A DNA stretch of 13,116 nt from Thermoflexales bacterium. GTDB lineage: Bacteria > Chloroflexota > Anaerolineae > B4-G1 > SLSP01. The position numbers and the translations under genes are program-made. This document shows positions 7,229 to 13,116 of this stretch, piece by piece. The stretch lies in the NCBI GenBank assembly GCA_015486785.1, contig WFQZ01000149.1:1-13116 (forward strand), in the 5' to 3' direction. Under the pieces are notes generated by a model that did no database searches, had not been told where the DNA came from, and saw only the letters and a list, made by a program, of their open reading frames with translations. Every line of letters starts with the position of its first letter. Position 1 is the first letter of the stretch.

Positions 7229-8053
7229 CTATGAAATCACTTCAATTTCTGGCACCAGCGTTATGCCAAATTTTTCGGCGACTGTCTGCTGCACAAACTG
7301 GATCAGGGCCAAATAGTCCTCGGCGGTGCCGCGCCGTTCGTTGATGAAGAAGTTGGCGTGCTGCTCGGAAACGACGATCCCGCCCCGCCGCGTTCCTTTG
7401 AGTCCGGCGGCCTCGATGAGCCGTCCGGCGTGATCGCCCGGCGGGTTGACGAAGACCGATCCCAAGGATCGCCCGGCGGGCTGCGTGAGCATCCGCTGCC
7501 GCAAGCGGGCTTCCCGGCGTTGCTTCAGCTCGTGCGGGTCTACGGCCTGGAATTGGAACGTGGCCGCCAATACCAAATAGCGCGTGGGCGATCCCTTCAA
7601 GCGGCTGTGGCGGTACGAGAACTCAAACCACGAGGCCGGCACCTCGCGGACTTCGTCTTCGGCCACATCCCAAATTTCGGCAGAAATCAACGAGTCCGCG
7701 ACCTCGCCGCCGAAGGCCCCGGCGTTGTTCACCACCGCGCCGCCGACGCTCCCCGGCAGACCGGCGGCCCACGTCAGCCCGTCCCAGCCGAGCTGCACCG
7801 CCGCTTTGACCAGCATGCTCATCGGGACGCCGCTTTCCACGCGCACTTGCCGGGCCGCCTCGTCGAAGTCCAACCCGCGCGTGCGGTTGAGGATCACCGT
7901 GCCGCGCAAGTGATCGTCGGGCAGCAGCACGTTGCTCAGCCCGCCGAAGACCCACCAGGGCGAGCCGGCGGCGCGGGCTTCCTGCACCGCCTCGCGTAAC
8001 TGCTCGCGGCTGCGGGCGATGAGCACCCGGTCGGCCATCCCGCCGATGCCCAC
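7229..8053 (-). CDS. murB: UDP-N-acetylenolpyruvoylglucosamine reductase (MurB); true start probably upstream at a non-canonical codon
   Basis: MurB is the FAD enzyme that reduces UDP-GlcNAc-enolpyruvate to UDP-MurNAc with NADPH. Counting from the GTG at 8053, the FAD domain shows GLPGSVGGAVVNNAGAFGG (98-116), the substrate Arg lies in SYRHSRL (146-152), the catalytic Ser is Ser199 in GSVFVNP, and the last acid is Glu269 or its neighbour in VPEIEVI. The length and YRHS loop fit a type II enzyme. The GTG start is the first canonical codon, but it cuts into the conserved N-terminus: the in-frame upstream codons read PLSHYSR, which continue the family pattern PLxxYTxxxxGGPAD. The GTG has no ribosome site, whereas an ATC at 8089-8087 sits six bases after GGGAGG. 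The real gene is therefore probably 7229-8089. Confidence 0.93.
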   Translation of the reverse strand: MGIGGMADRVLIARSREQLREAVQEARAAGSPWWVFGGLSNVLLPDDHLRGTVILNRTRGLDFDEAARQVRVESGVPMSMLVKAAVQLGWDGLTWAAGLPGSVGGAVVNNAGAFGGEVADSLISAEIWDVAEDEVREVPASWFEFSYRHSRLKGSPTRYLVLAATFQFQAVDPHELKQRREARLRQRMLTQPAGRSLGSVFVNPPGDHAGRLIEAAGLKGTRRGGIVVSEQHANFFINERRGTAEDYLALIQFVQQTVAEKFGITLVPEIEVIS

Positions 8054-8095
8054 TCGTGAATAGTGCGAAAGTGGATAGCGCGTTTTGATTTCAGG

Positions 8096-8101
8096 CCTCC
8101 C
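8096..8101 (-). promoter_or_regulatory. Shine-Dalgarno GGGAGG that points to an ATC start for murB
   Basis: GGGAGG lies directly after the stop of the small upstream ORF. Six bases (CCTGAA) separate it from the ATC at 8089-8087. No ATG, GTG or TTG occurs in the murB frame between this site and the GTG at 8053, 42 bases away, too far for this site to serve that GTG. Confidence 0.6.
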
Positions 8102-8104
8102 TCT

Positions 8105-8239
8105 CTAGCCCTGCCGGCAGCGTTTCTTCAACTGCTTGATTTTCGCCTGCATCACCGCCGATTCGTACACGTGAGTACGGCTGCGCTTCCGCCGCTTGAT
8201 CTTCAGGGTCTTTTTGAACAGCTCCGTAAATTGTGCCAT
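8105..8239 (-). CDS. Small very basic protein of unknown function (44 residues)
   Basis: I do not recognise this protein. It runs from an ATG at 8239 to a TAG at 8107-8105 and fills most of the murC-murB gap. Residues 1-12 (MAQFTELFKKTL) are mixed, 13-21 (KIKRRKRSR) are strongly basic, and 26-42 could form an amphipathic helix ending in KQLKKRCR. It has 9 Lys, 6 Arg and only 2 Glu, so a net charge of about +13, with a single Cys at 41. There is no membrane segment or signal. Support for translation is an AGGAGGAG at 8251-8244 with ideal spacing and a candidate TATAAT promoter just before it. It is unlike ribosomal proteins bL34, bL36 or bS21. Nucleic-acid or membrane binding is possible, but that is inference from charge only. 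It is in the same frame as murB, separated by its TAG. Confidence 0.65.
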   Translation of the reverse strand: MAQFTELFKKTLKIKRRKRSRTHVYESAVMQAKIKQLKKRCRQG

Positions 8240-8243
8240 GACG

Positions 8244-8251
8244 CTCCTCCT
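8244..8251 (-). promoter_or_regulatory. Shine-Dalgarno of the 44-residue ORF
   Basis: AGGAGGAG on the minus strand, with the AGGAGG core six bases before the ATG at 8239. It is the main evidence that this short ORF is translated. Confidence 0.7.
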
Positions 8252-8268
8252 GATAGCAAGGAATAAAA

Positions 8269-8274
8269 ATTATA
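8269..8274 (-). promoter_or_regulatory. Possible -10 promoter element between murC and the small ORF
   Basis: A perfect TATAAT sits in an AT-rich patch (8257-8285) within an otherwise GC-rich window. Transcription would begin near 8262, giving a leader of about 23 bases before the small ORF. No good -35 hexamer lies at 16-18 bases upstream (the sequence there is near ATCGCC); a TTTACA lies 27 bases away, which is too far. It could drive the small ORF and murB onward, but this is weak evidence. Confidence 0.35.
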
Positions 8275-8285
8275 TCGCTTTCTCA

Positions 8286-9677
8286 TTAGGCGGCGATACT
8301 TTGTAAATTGCGCAAGAGTTGCTGCGCGACGTATCGTTCGCGCCCCGCGCCCAGCAGTAAAATCACGTCGCCGCCGCGAGAAAGGCGCACCAGGCGCGAA
8401 ATCGCATCATCCAGCGAGGCCGCTCCTTCGGCGGCGGGATGATCCAAGTGCGCGGCCAAATCCTCGGCGGTCAACGTGCCGTCGTCCGGCTCGCGGGCGG
8501 CGTAGATGGGCAGCACCACTACGTGATCGGCTTCCGCGAACGCGCTCATAAACTCGTCGTGCAGCGCGCGGATGCGGCTGAAGGTGTGCGGCTCCCAGGC
8601 GGCGATCACGCGCCGTTGCGGGTAACGCTGCCGGGCCGTGTGCAGCACGGCGCGAATCTGGGTGGGGTGATGGGCGTAATCGTCCACCACGACCACATCT
8701 TGCGCCGTGCCCAGCACCTCAAACCGCCGCTCCACCCCATGGAACTGCTCCAGCGAGGCCTTGACCTGCTCCCAAGCGATGCCGAGCGCGTCGGTCGCGC
8801 ACAGCACGGCCAGCGCGTTCACGGCGTTGTGCTCGCCGGGCACGCGCAAGGCGATCTCGCCACGGGGCGCGTCGTCGCCCGGCACGGCGGTAAAGGTGAT
8901 CCCGCCCAGCTCGTTCGGGTGAATATCCACCGCCCGCCAGGCTAGCCCGCTGCCCTCGTGCCGCCCGTAGAGCTTGAGATGCCCGCCGTTGGCGTGATAG
9001 GAAGCGGCCACCGCGTGCGCCACGCGATCATCGTTGCAAGCGATCAACATACCGCCGGGGCGGATGTTGTCCACAAAGTCGCCGAACGCCAGCCGCACAA
9101 AGCGCAGGCTGGGGAACACATCGGGATGATCAAACTCAATGTTGGTGATCACGGCGATCTGCGGGTAGAGTGCCAGAAACGTATTTTTGTACTCATCGGC
9201 CTCAATGACGAAGAACGGCCCTCGGCCCGCGCGGGCGTTGGTGTGCAAATCAGCCAGCACCCCGCCCACGATGAAGGTGGGATCGCGTCCTGCATCCAGC
9301 AGAGCGCGGCTGAGCATGCCGGTGACGGTCGTCTTGCCGTGCGCTCCGGCCACGGCGATGACTTCGTACCCCTCGGTCAGCTCGCCGAGGAACTGCGGGC
9401 GGCGCAGCACCGGCACGCCTTGTTGACGGGCGGCCTGCAACTCCACGTTATCATCCGGCACGGCGGACGAAGCCAACACCAGGTCGGGCGAACCCACGTT
9501 GGCCGCCTCGTGGCCCACGGCCACGGTGATGCCCTCCGCTTGCAGGGCGGCCAGCAAGGGGGAATCGCTGCGATCACTGCCGGAGACGGTCACGCCGCGC
9601 CCGCGCAGCACCCGCGCGATGGCCGACATGCCCGCGCCGCCGATGCCGACAATGTGAATGTGGTCGTAATTTTTCAT
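8286..9677 (-). CDS. murC: UDP-N-acetylmuramate--L-alanine ligase (MurC)
   Basis: MurC adds L-alanine to UDP-MurNAc with ATP, the first stem-peptide step, in the cytoplasm. The 463-residue protein has the N-terminal nucleotide fold GIGGAGMSAIARVL (11-24) with GSD (33-35), the P-loop GAHGKTT (111-117), the central motif EADEYKNTFL (159-168) followed by VITNIEFDHPDVF, GEHNAVNALA for ATP or metal contact, and the C-terminal DDYAHHPTQI and EPHTFSR motifs. The EADEYKNTFL and DHPDVF forms differ from the E. coli EADESD and DHMD forms but fit what I recall from Chloroflexota. The ATG at 9677 follows GAGGAGAGCG; an upstream in-frame extension of 29 residues has no matching homology. It is 14 bases after the CvpA-like gene. 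Confidence 0.96.
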   Translation of the reverse strand: MKNYDHIHIVGIGGAGMSAIARVLRGRGVTVSGSDRSDSPLLAALQAEGITVAVGHEAANVGSPDLVLASSAVPDDNVELQAARQQGVPVLRRPQFLGELTEGYEVIAVAGAHGKTTVTGMLSRALLDAGRDPTFIVGGVLADLHTNARAGRGPFFVIEADEYKNTFLALYPQIAVITNIEFDHPDVFPSLRFVRLAFGDFVDNIRPGGMLIACNDDRVAHAVAASYHANGGHLKLYGRHEGSGLAWRAVDIHPNELGGITFTAVPGDDAPRGEIALRVPGEHNAVNALAVLCATDALGIAWEQVKASLEQFHGVERRFEVLGTAQDVVVVDDYAHHPTQIRAVLHTARQRYPQRRVIAAWEPHTFSRIRALHDEFMSAFAEADHVVVLPIYAAREPDDGTLTAEDLAAHLDHPAAEGAASLDDAISRLVRLSRGGDVILLLGAGRERYVAQQLLRNLQSIAA

Positions 9678-9691
9678 CGCTCTCCTCACCT

Positions 9692-10222
9692 CTACACAAA
9701 CACGATTAACACAAATGCGAAAGCCAACGCTACCGCGATAAACAGGCCGGCCCCTTGCAACCATTGGCCGGGCAAATACTCGACGATGCCCAAAGCCAGC
9801 GGCGTGGTGGGCGGCGTGATGCCCCAGACGCCGTAGTTCAGGGTGGCCAAAAAGCCCCAGACGATGCCCACGATCAAAAATCCGTTGATCGCGCCGATGA
9901 AGAATCCCAACAGCGTATCTTGCAGTTTCTCCTTGCGGGCTTTGCGCCCCATTTTATCCGAAATGGTGGTGGTGGCATAGCCAAAGGCCACCATCACCCC
10001 GAAGATCACCAAGCGCACGAAAAACCACGTTCGCGGAGTCTCCTGGCTCAACTGCTGGAGCGAAGTATTGACGATGGGCACGAACTTCAGCAGCACCATT
10101 TCAATGAACCGCGCCAGGATCACGCTGAACGAGACCAACAACTCTTTGGCCCAGCCGCGCAACGCGCCGATCACCCCAAACAAGACGATCAGGCCAAAAA
10201 AGACCGTCTCTAACGGGACCAC
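9692..10222 (-). CDS. CvpA-family integral membrane protein
   Basis: The 176-residue protein has four or five membrane segments (about 5-20, 28-46, 66-86, 103-128 and 155-176). The N-terminal pattern GVIGALRGWAKELL (16-29) is typical of CvpA proteins, known for colicin V production in E. coli and linked more widely to envelope stress tolerance. The loop at 88-101 (SDKMGRKARKEKLQD) is very basic, consistent with a cytoplasmic loop. The exact function is not known. The GTG at 10222 follows GGAGG with a seven-base spacer and overlaps the murG end by 13 bases, so translation is probably coupled. Placement between murG and murC suggests a role near cell-wall synthesis; this is inference. Confidence is lower for the family name than for the gene. 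Confidence 0.8.
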   Translation of the reverse strand: MVPLETVFFGLIVLFGVIGALRGWAKELLVSFSVILARFIEMVLLKFVPIVNTSLQQLSQETPRTWFFVRLVIFGVMVAFGYATTTISDKMGRKARKEKLQDTLLGFFIGAINGFLIVGIVWGFLATLNYGVWGITPPTTPLALGIVEYLPGQWLQGAGLFIAVALAFAFVLIVFV

Positions 10223-11322
10223 GGCGAAGCCTCCACGCCCAACTCGCGCAGGGCCGCAGCTAATTTTTGCGCGGCGTCGGGACGAGCCAGTTTCCGCGCG
10301 GCCTCGGCCATCCGTCGGCGGCGTGATTCATCTTCCAGCAGCGATTGCACCGTGGGCAAAAGCTCCGTCGGCAAATCCGCATCGGCCAGCACCACCGCCG
10401 CTTGACGTTTGGCCAGCCACTCCGCATTGACGCGCTGATAGCGCCAGGTATACGGATAGGGCACCAGCACCGCCGGTAAGCCGAAGTACGGCAGCTCACC
10501 CAGCACCGAGGCCCCGGCGCGACAGACGACCAAGTCGGCGGCGGCCAGCGCGGCCCCCATCTTTTCGTGCAGGTAAGGAACGGCGTGATAGCGGCGGCGC
10601 AGCTCGGCGGGCAGCCGTGCGCTTTCCGCCTCCACCCACGGCCAATCGCGCGTCCCGCTGATGTGGATCACTTCGGCCAGCGGCAGGAGCGCGGTCAATT
10701 GAGCCAGCAAAGCCCGGTTGATTGAGCGTGCGCCCAGACTGCCGCCGAATACCAACACCACGCGCCCTTCCGGCGAGACTTGCAACGCGCTCCGCGCGGC
10801 GGCGCGCTCCCAGCGGGTCAATTCGCGGCGCAGCGGGTAGCCGGAGACCAGCACCTTCTTTCCGGCGAAGTAAGGGCGCGAATCCTCCACCGTCACCCCC
10901 ACCAAGGCCGCGTGACGGGCGACGGCCCGCACCGCCTGACCGGGTTCAATATCCGGCAGGTAGAGCAGCAACGGCACGTGCCGCCACTTGGCCGCCACGG
11001 CGACCGGGCCGCTCACGTATCCGCCGGTGGTGAAGATGGCGTCGGGGCGATCCTGGGCCAGGTAGCGACGCGCCAAGCGCAAGCCACGGGTCAACTTCCA
11101 GGCGTTGCGCACCGAGTTGAGCAGCGAGACGCCGTGCAATCCCCCCGCCGGAATGGTGCGCAGCCGGATTCCGGCACGGGAAACCCAGTCGGCCTCCTTG
11201 CCGCCCGTCACCCCGATCCAAGTCAACTCGGCGTGCGGATCAACGTCCTGTAAGGCTTGCGCGACGGCCAGCGCGGGATAAACGTGTCCGCCAGTCCCGC
11301 CAGCGACGATCCAAAAGCGCAT
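10210..11322 (-). CDS. murG: UDP-N-acetylglucosamine--lipid I GlcNAc transferase (MurG)
   Basis: MurG adds GlcNAc to lipid I at the inner face of the membrane, producing lipid II. The 370-residue GT-B protein opens with the acceptor-side loop VAGGTGGHVYPALA (6-19), has a second glycine loop FTTGGYVSGPVAVAA, then GGSLGARSIN at the start of the donor domain and CRAGASVLGEL plus RYQRVNAEWL for UDP-GlcNAc contacts. Compared with E. coli, the HEQN stretch of the acceptor domain is replaced by YLPDIEPGQAVR, and the donor loop has GGSLGA instead of GGSQGA. Such forms are, as I recall, common in Chloroflexota. The ATG at 11322 follows AAAGGAGATTGGA, located inside ftsW, so the two genes overlap by 83 bases. 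The C-terminus overlaps the CvpA-like gene by 13 bases. Confidence 0.95.
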   Translation of the reverse strand: MRFWIVAGGTGGHVYPALAVAQALQDVDPHAELTWIGVTGGKEADWVSRAGIRLRTIPAGGLHGVSLLNSVRNAWKLTRGLRLARRYLAQDRPDAIFTTGGYVSGPVAVAAKWRHVPLLLYLPDIEPGQAVRAVARHAALVGVTVEDSRPYFAGKKVLVSGYPLRRELTRWERAAARSALQVSPEGRVVLVFGGSLGARSINRALLAQLTALLPLAEVIHISGTRDWPWVEAESARLPAELRRRYHAVPYLHEKMGAALAAADLVVCRAGASVLGELPYFGLPAVLVPYPYTWRYQRVNAEWLAKRQAAVVLADADLPTELLPTVQSLLEDESRRRRMAEAARKLARPDAAQKLAAALRELGVEASPWSR

Positions 11323-12421
11323 TCCAATCTCCTTTGGGGCGACCCCGAGAGATGTTCATCAAAATCCCGATGCCGATCATCGTGACCAGCATTTCCGATC
11401 CGCCGTAGCTGAAGAAGGGCAAGGCCGTGCCGGTAAACGGAATCACGCCCAGCATCACCATCACGTTGAGCAGTGCCTCGCCGACGATCATCGTGGTGAT
11501 CCCAAAAGCCGTCAACGCCCCGAACGGGTCCACCGTGTTCAGCGTGATGCGATAGCCGCGATAGGCCAGCAGGGCGAACAACCCCAGCACGAGCAACGCC
11601 CCCACCAAGCCCACTTCCTCGCCCACCACGGCGAAGATGCTATCCGTGTGTGGGAAGGGCAGATAGCCGGATTTGAGCTGCCCGTTGCCGATGCCCACGC
11701 CAAAGATTCCGCCGGAGCCGATGGCCGTGATGGCGCGATGAACGTGGTAAGGAGCTTGCGCCGGATCGTGCAGCGAGGCAATGTAGGCGATCATCCGCTC
11801 GCGGGCGTGGGTGAACTGCCACGCCAGCAAGCCGAACGGCAATCCGCCCACCACGATGAGCGTGAAAATCTGGAGCGGGTCGCCTCCGGCGAAGAAAAAC
11901 ATCGCCAGCCCCGTCAAGATGAGCAGGATAGCGGTGCTCAAATCCGGCTGAAAGGCCACCAATCCGGCCACCGTGCCCACGATGACGGCGAAGGGCACCA
12001 GGCCGTACTTCACCTGGCCGAGCAGCTCTCCTTTGGAAGTGAGCCACGTGGCAACGTAGAGCACGGCGATCAAGCGGGCCAGAATCCCCGGCTGCGCCGA
12101 TGCCCCCAGCAAGGCCCGCTGTGCGCCCAGGATGTGCTCACCTACGATCAGGACAAACAGCAGGGAGATTAAGGTGAGCAGCATCAGCGGCGTGGCCAAC
12201 TTCTTCCAAACGGGATAGGGGACATAAGCCGCGCCCCAGGCCAACAGAGAGCCGAATCCCACCCACAGCAACTGCCGCCGCCAGAAATCCACGCCCACGT
12301 AAAACGTCGCGCTGTAGAGCATCAGCAGGCCGTAGAGCACCAGCGCCGCCACGACGGCCAGGAGCAGATAGTCATAGTGCCCGCCGACGGTGCGGCGGCG
12401 TAATTTCCGTTTGCCGGTCAC
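11240..12421 (-). CDS. ftsW: Septal peptidoglycan glycosyltransferase FtsW (SEDS family)
   Basis: FtsW polymerises lipid II into glycan strands at the septum together with its partner PBP, which is not in this window. The 393-residue multi-span protein has about ten hydrophobic segments. SEDS hallmarks include FQPDLSTAILL (158-168), AIGSGGIFGVGIGNG (233-247), HTDSIFAVVGEE (258-269) with the presumed catalytic Asp260, and PFTGTALPFFSYGGSEM (328-344). Deviations are QPGILARL (110-117) where QPSE-x-x-K is usual. The C-terminal tail (about 363-393) is rich in Arg and Trp. The start is a GTG at 12421, overlapping the murD stop in GTGA, with GGGGGAAGC before it. Genes murD-ftsW-murG form the classic trio. 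FtsW rather than RodA is chosen from this context. Confidence 0.94.
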   Translation of the reverse strand: MTGKRKLRRRTVGGHYDYLLLAVVAALVLYGLLMLYSATFYVGVDFWRRQLLWVGFGSLLAWGAAYVPYPVWKKLATPLMLLTLISLLFVLIVGEHILGAQRALLGASAQPGILARLIAVLYVATWLTSKGELLGQVKYGLVPFAVIVGTVAGLVAFQPDLSTAILLILTGLAMFFFAGGDPLQIFTLIVVGGLPFGLLAWQFTHARERMIAYIASLHDPAQAPYHVHRAITAIGSGGIFGVGIGNGQLKSGYLPFPHTDSIFAVVGEEVGLVGALLVLGLFALLAYRGYRITLNTVDPFGALTAFGITTMIVGEALLNVMVMLGVIPFTGTALPFFSYGGSEMLVTMIGIGILMNISRGRPKGDWNALLDRRWRDWRTRLSRAGRRASLTGR

Positions 12422-13116
12422 GCTTCCCCCAATCCCAAAACCAATTCACGAAATTTCACCCCTCTGGCGGCGAAGTCGCGGAAGGCGTCGAAGCTGGTGC
12501 CGCCGGGTGAGAGCAGCACCACGTCGCCGGAACGGACGCGCTGTGCGGCGGCAGCCACCGCCTCTTCCAGCGTCGTCACCGGGACGATGGCCTCCAATGC
12601 ACCGTCCTGCCCCTCCCATGCGCGGGCGACGTGCTCCCGAATGAGCGGGCCGGCCTCCCCGAAGGTGATCAGCACACGCACCCGCCGTACCACGCGCCGC
12701 GCGAACGTTTCCCACGGCAAATCCTTGTCCCGCCCGCCGGCCAGCAGGATCAGCGGCTCGTCAAAGGAGGCCAGCGCGGCCAAGACGCGCTCCGGCGCGG
12801 TGGCGATGGAGTCGTTGATCCACAGGGCGTCACGCCAGCGGCGGACTTCCTCCAGCCGGTGCTCCACGCCGGTGAACTGGCGGATCGCGTCCCGCAGCGG
12901 GGCGATCTCCGCCCCGGCGGCGTCGGCCAGCGCGATGGCGGCCAGCACATTGCGCACATTGTGGAATCCGCGCAAGCGGATGTCGTCCCGCCGACAGACG
13001 ACCGTCTCTTGACCGTCCCGCCGCAGCACCAGCGACTCCCCGCGCAGGAAGCTGCCTTCCTCCAGCGGCGTTTGCCCGCTGAAGAAGCGCACTCGCGCGG
13101 CTGTGTCGGCGGCGAA
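12418..13116 (-). CDS. murD: UDP-N-acetylmuramoylalanine--D-glutamate ligase (MurD), 5' part outside the window
   Basis: MurD adds D-glutamate to UDP-MurNAc-L-Ala with ATP. Only the last 232 residues are present; the frame stays open to base 13116, so the P-loop domain start is missing. Seen here are GFHNVRNVLAAIALA (central domain end), FTGVEHRLEEV, INDSIATAPERVLAAL, LLAGGRDKDLPW, and the C-terminal VVLLSPGGTSFDAF followed by FAARGVKFRELV, all standard MurD landmarks. The common NDSKATN motif has Ile in place of Lys, and the SPACAS motif is SPGGTS; both leave the Ser and Phe contacts intact. The annotated-looking GTG at 13092 is internal and not a start. The TGA overlaps the ftsW start by four bases. 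Confidence 0.95.
   Translation of the reverse strand, partial: FAADTAARVRFFSGQTPLEEGSFLRGESLVLRRDGQETVVCRRDDIRLRGFHNVRNVLAAIALADAAGAEIAPLRDAIRQFTGVEHRLEEVRRWRDALWINDSIATAPERVLAALASFDEPLILLAGGRDKDLPWETFARRVVRRVRVLITFGEAGPLIREHVARAWEGQDGALEAIVPVTTLEEAVAAAAQRVRSGDVVLLSPGGTSFDAFRDFAARGVKFRELVLGLGEA

Larger units (their letters stand above)
759..13116 (-). other. Probable dcw operon with a sortase-DUF6391-holA tail
   Basis: Fourteen genes run in one direction with overlaps or short gaps; the largest inter-ORF gaps are 46 bases (murC to the small ORF) and 51 bases (small ORF to the GTG of murB). Stop-start overlaps occur at murD/ftsW (GTGA), ftsW/murG (83 bases), murG/cvpA-like (13 bases), sortase/DUF6391 (1-4 bases) and DUF6391/holA (TGATG). 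No hairpin followed by a T run was seen inside. Single-transcript status is inferred from spacing, and the only internal promoter candidate is the TATAAT at 8269-8274. Confidence 0.7.

Noticed and set aside
8063..8266. Plus-strand 67-codon frame opposite the small basic ORF
   Set aside because: It starts at a GTG without a ribosome site and runs against the operon, while the minus-strand ORF has an ideal AGGAGGAG.
8958..9836. A 292-residue plus-strand open frame antisense to murC
   Set aside because: Composition is His/Gly/Ala/Arg-rich in the way of a shadow frame, with no domain seen, and murC is certain.
12418..13092. MurD as a complete short protein starting at 13092
   Set aside because: MurD is normally around 450 residues, and the frame stays open through 13116 upstream of this GTG, so the gene is cut by the window.

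Overview
The window is a division and cell-wall (dcw) gene cluster from a GC-rich bacterium, most likely a member of the Chloroflexota (Anaerolineae or a related class). That placement is inferred from family resemblance: the FtsZ tail ending in PAFLRRRR, the short dcw order murD-ftsW-murG-murC-murB-ddl-ftsQ-ftsA-ftsZ, a MurG carrying a YLPDIEPG loop, a DUF6391-type protein, and the absence of outer-membrane genes. No database search was possible.

Layout: positions 2-739 on the + strand hold the 3' part of a secreted-type polysaccharide deacetylase gene whose start lies outside the window. It converges on a long minus-strand gene train that fills the rest, from 13116 down to 759. In transcription order this is murD (5' end missing), ftsW, murG, a CvpA-like membrane protein, murC, a 44-residue very basic unknown protein, murB, ddl, ftsQ, ftsA, ftsZ, a class E-like sortase, a DUF6391-type protein and holA (DNA polymerase III delta). 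Genes overlap or lie 8-46 bases apart, except that 51 bases separate the small ORF from the first usable murB start. There is no gene-free stretch above 60 bases and no tRNA, rRNA, mobile element, CRISPR array or convincing terminator. The train is probably one operon entered upstream of the window, with a possible internal promoter (TATAAT) between murC and the small ORF.

Function: MurD, MurC, MurB, MurG and Ddl make the UDP-MurNAc-peptide and lipid II precursors. FtsW polymerises septal glycan, and FtsQ, FtsA and FtsZ build the division ring. The sortase attaches or polymerises surface proteins, and HolA links the operon to replication. The most notable points are: the missing canonical start of murB, where an ATC sits exactly at start-codon distance from a good Shine-Dalgarno and the small upstream ORF is in the same frame; the unknown small basic ORF; the 83-base ftsW/murG overlap; altered signature residues in FtsW and MurG; and the sortase-DUF6391-holA extension behind ftsZ. 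I found no clear sign of a new defence, mobile or biosynthetic system; this is essentially a core housekeeping region with some lineage-specific oddities.
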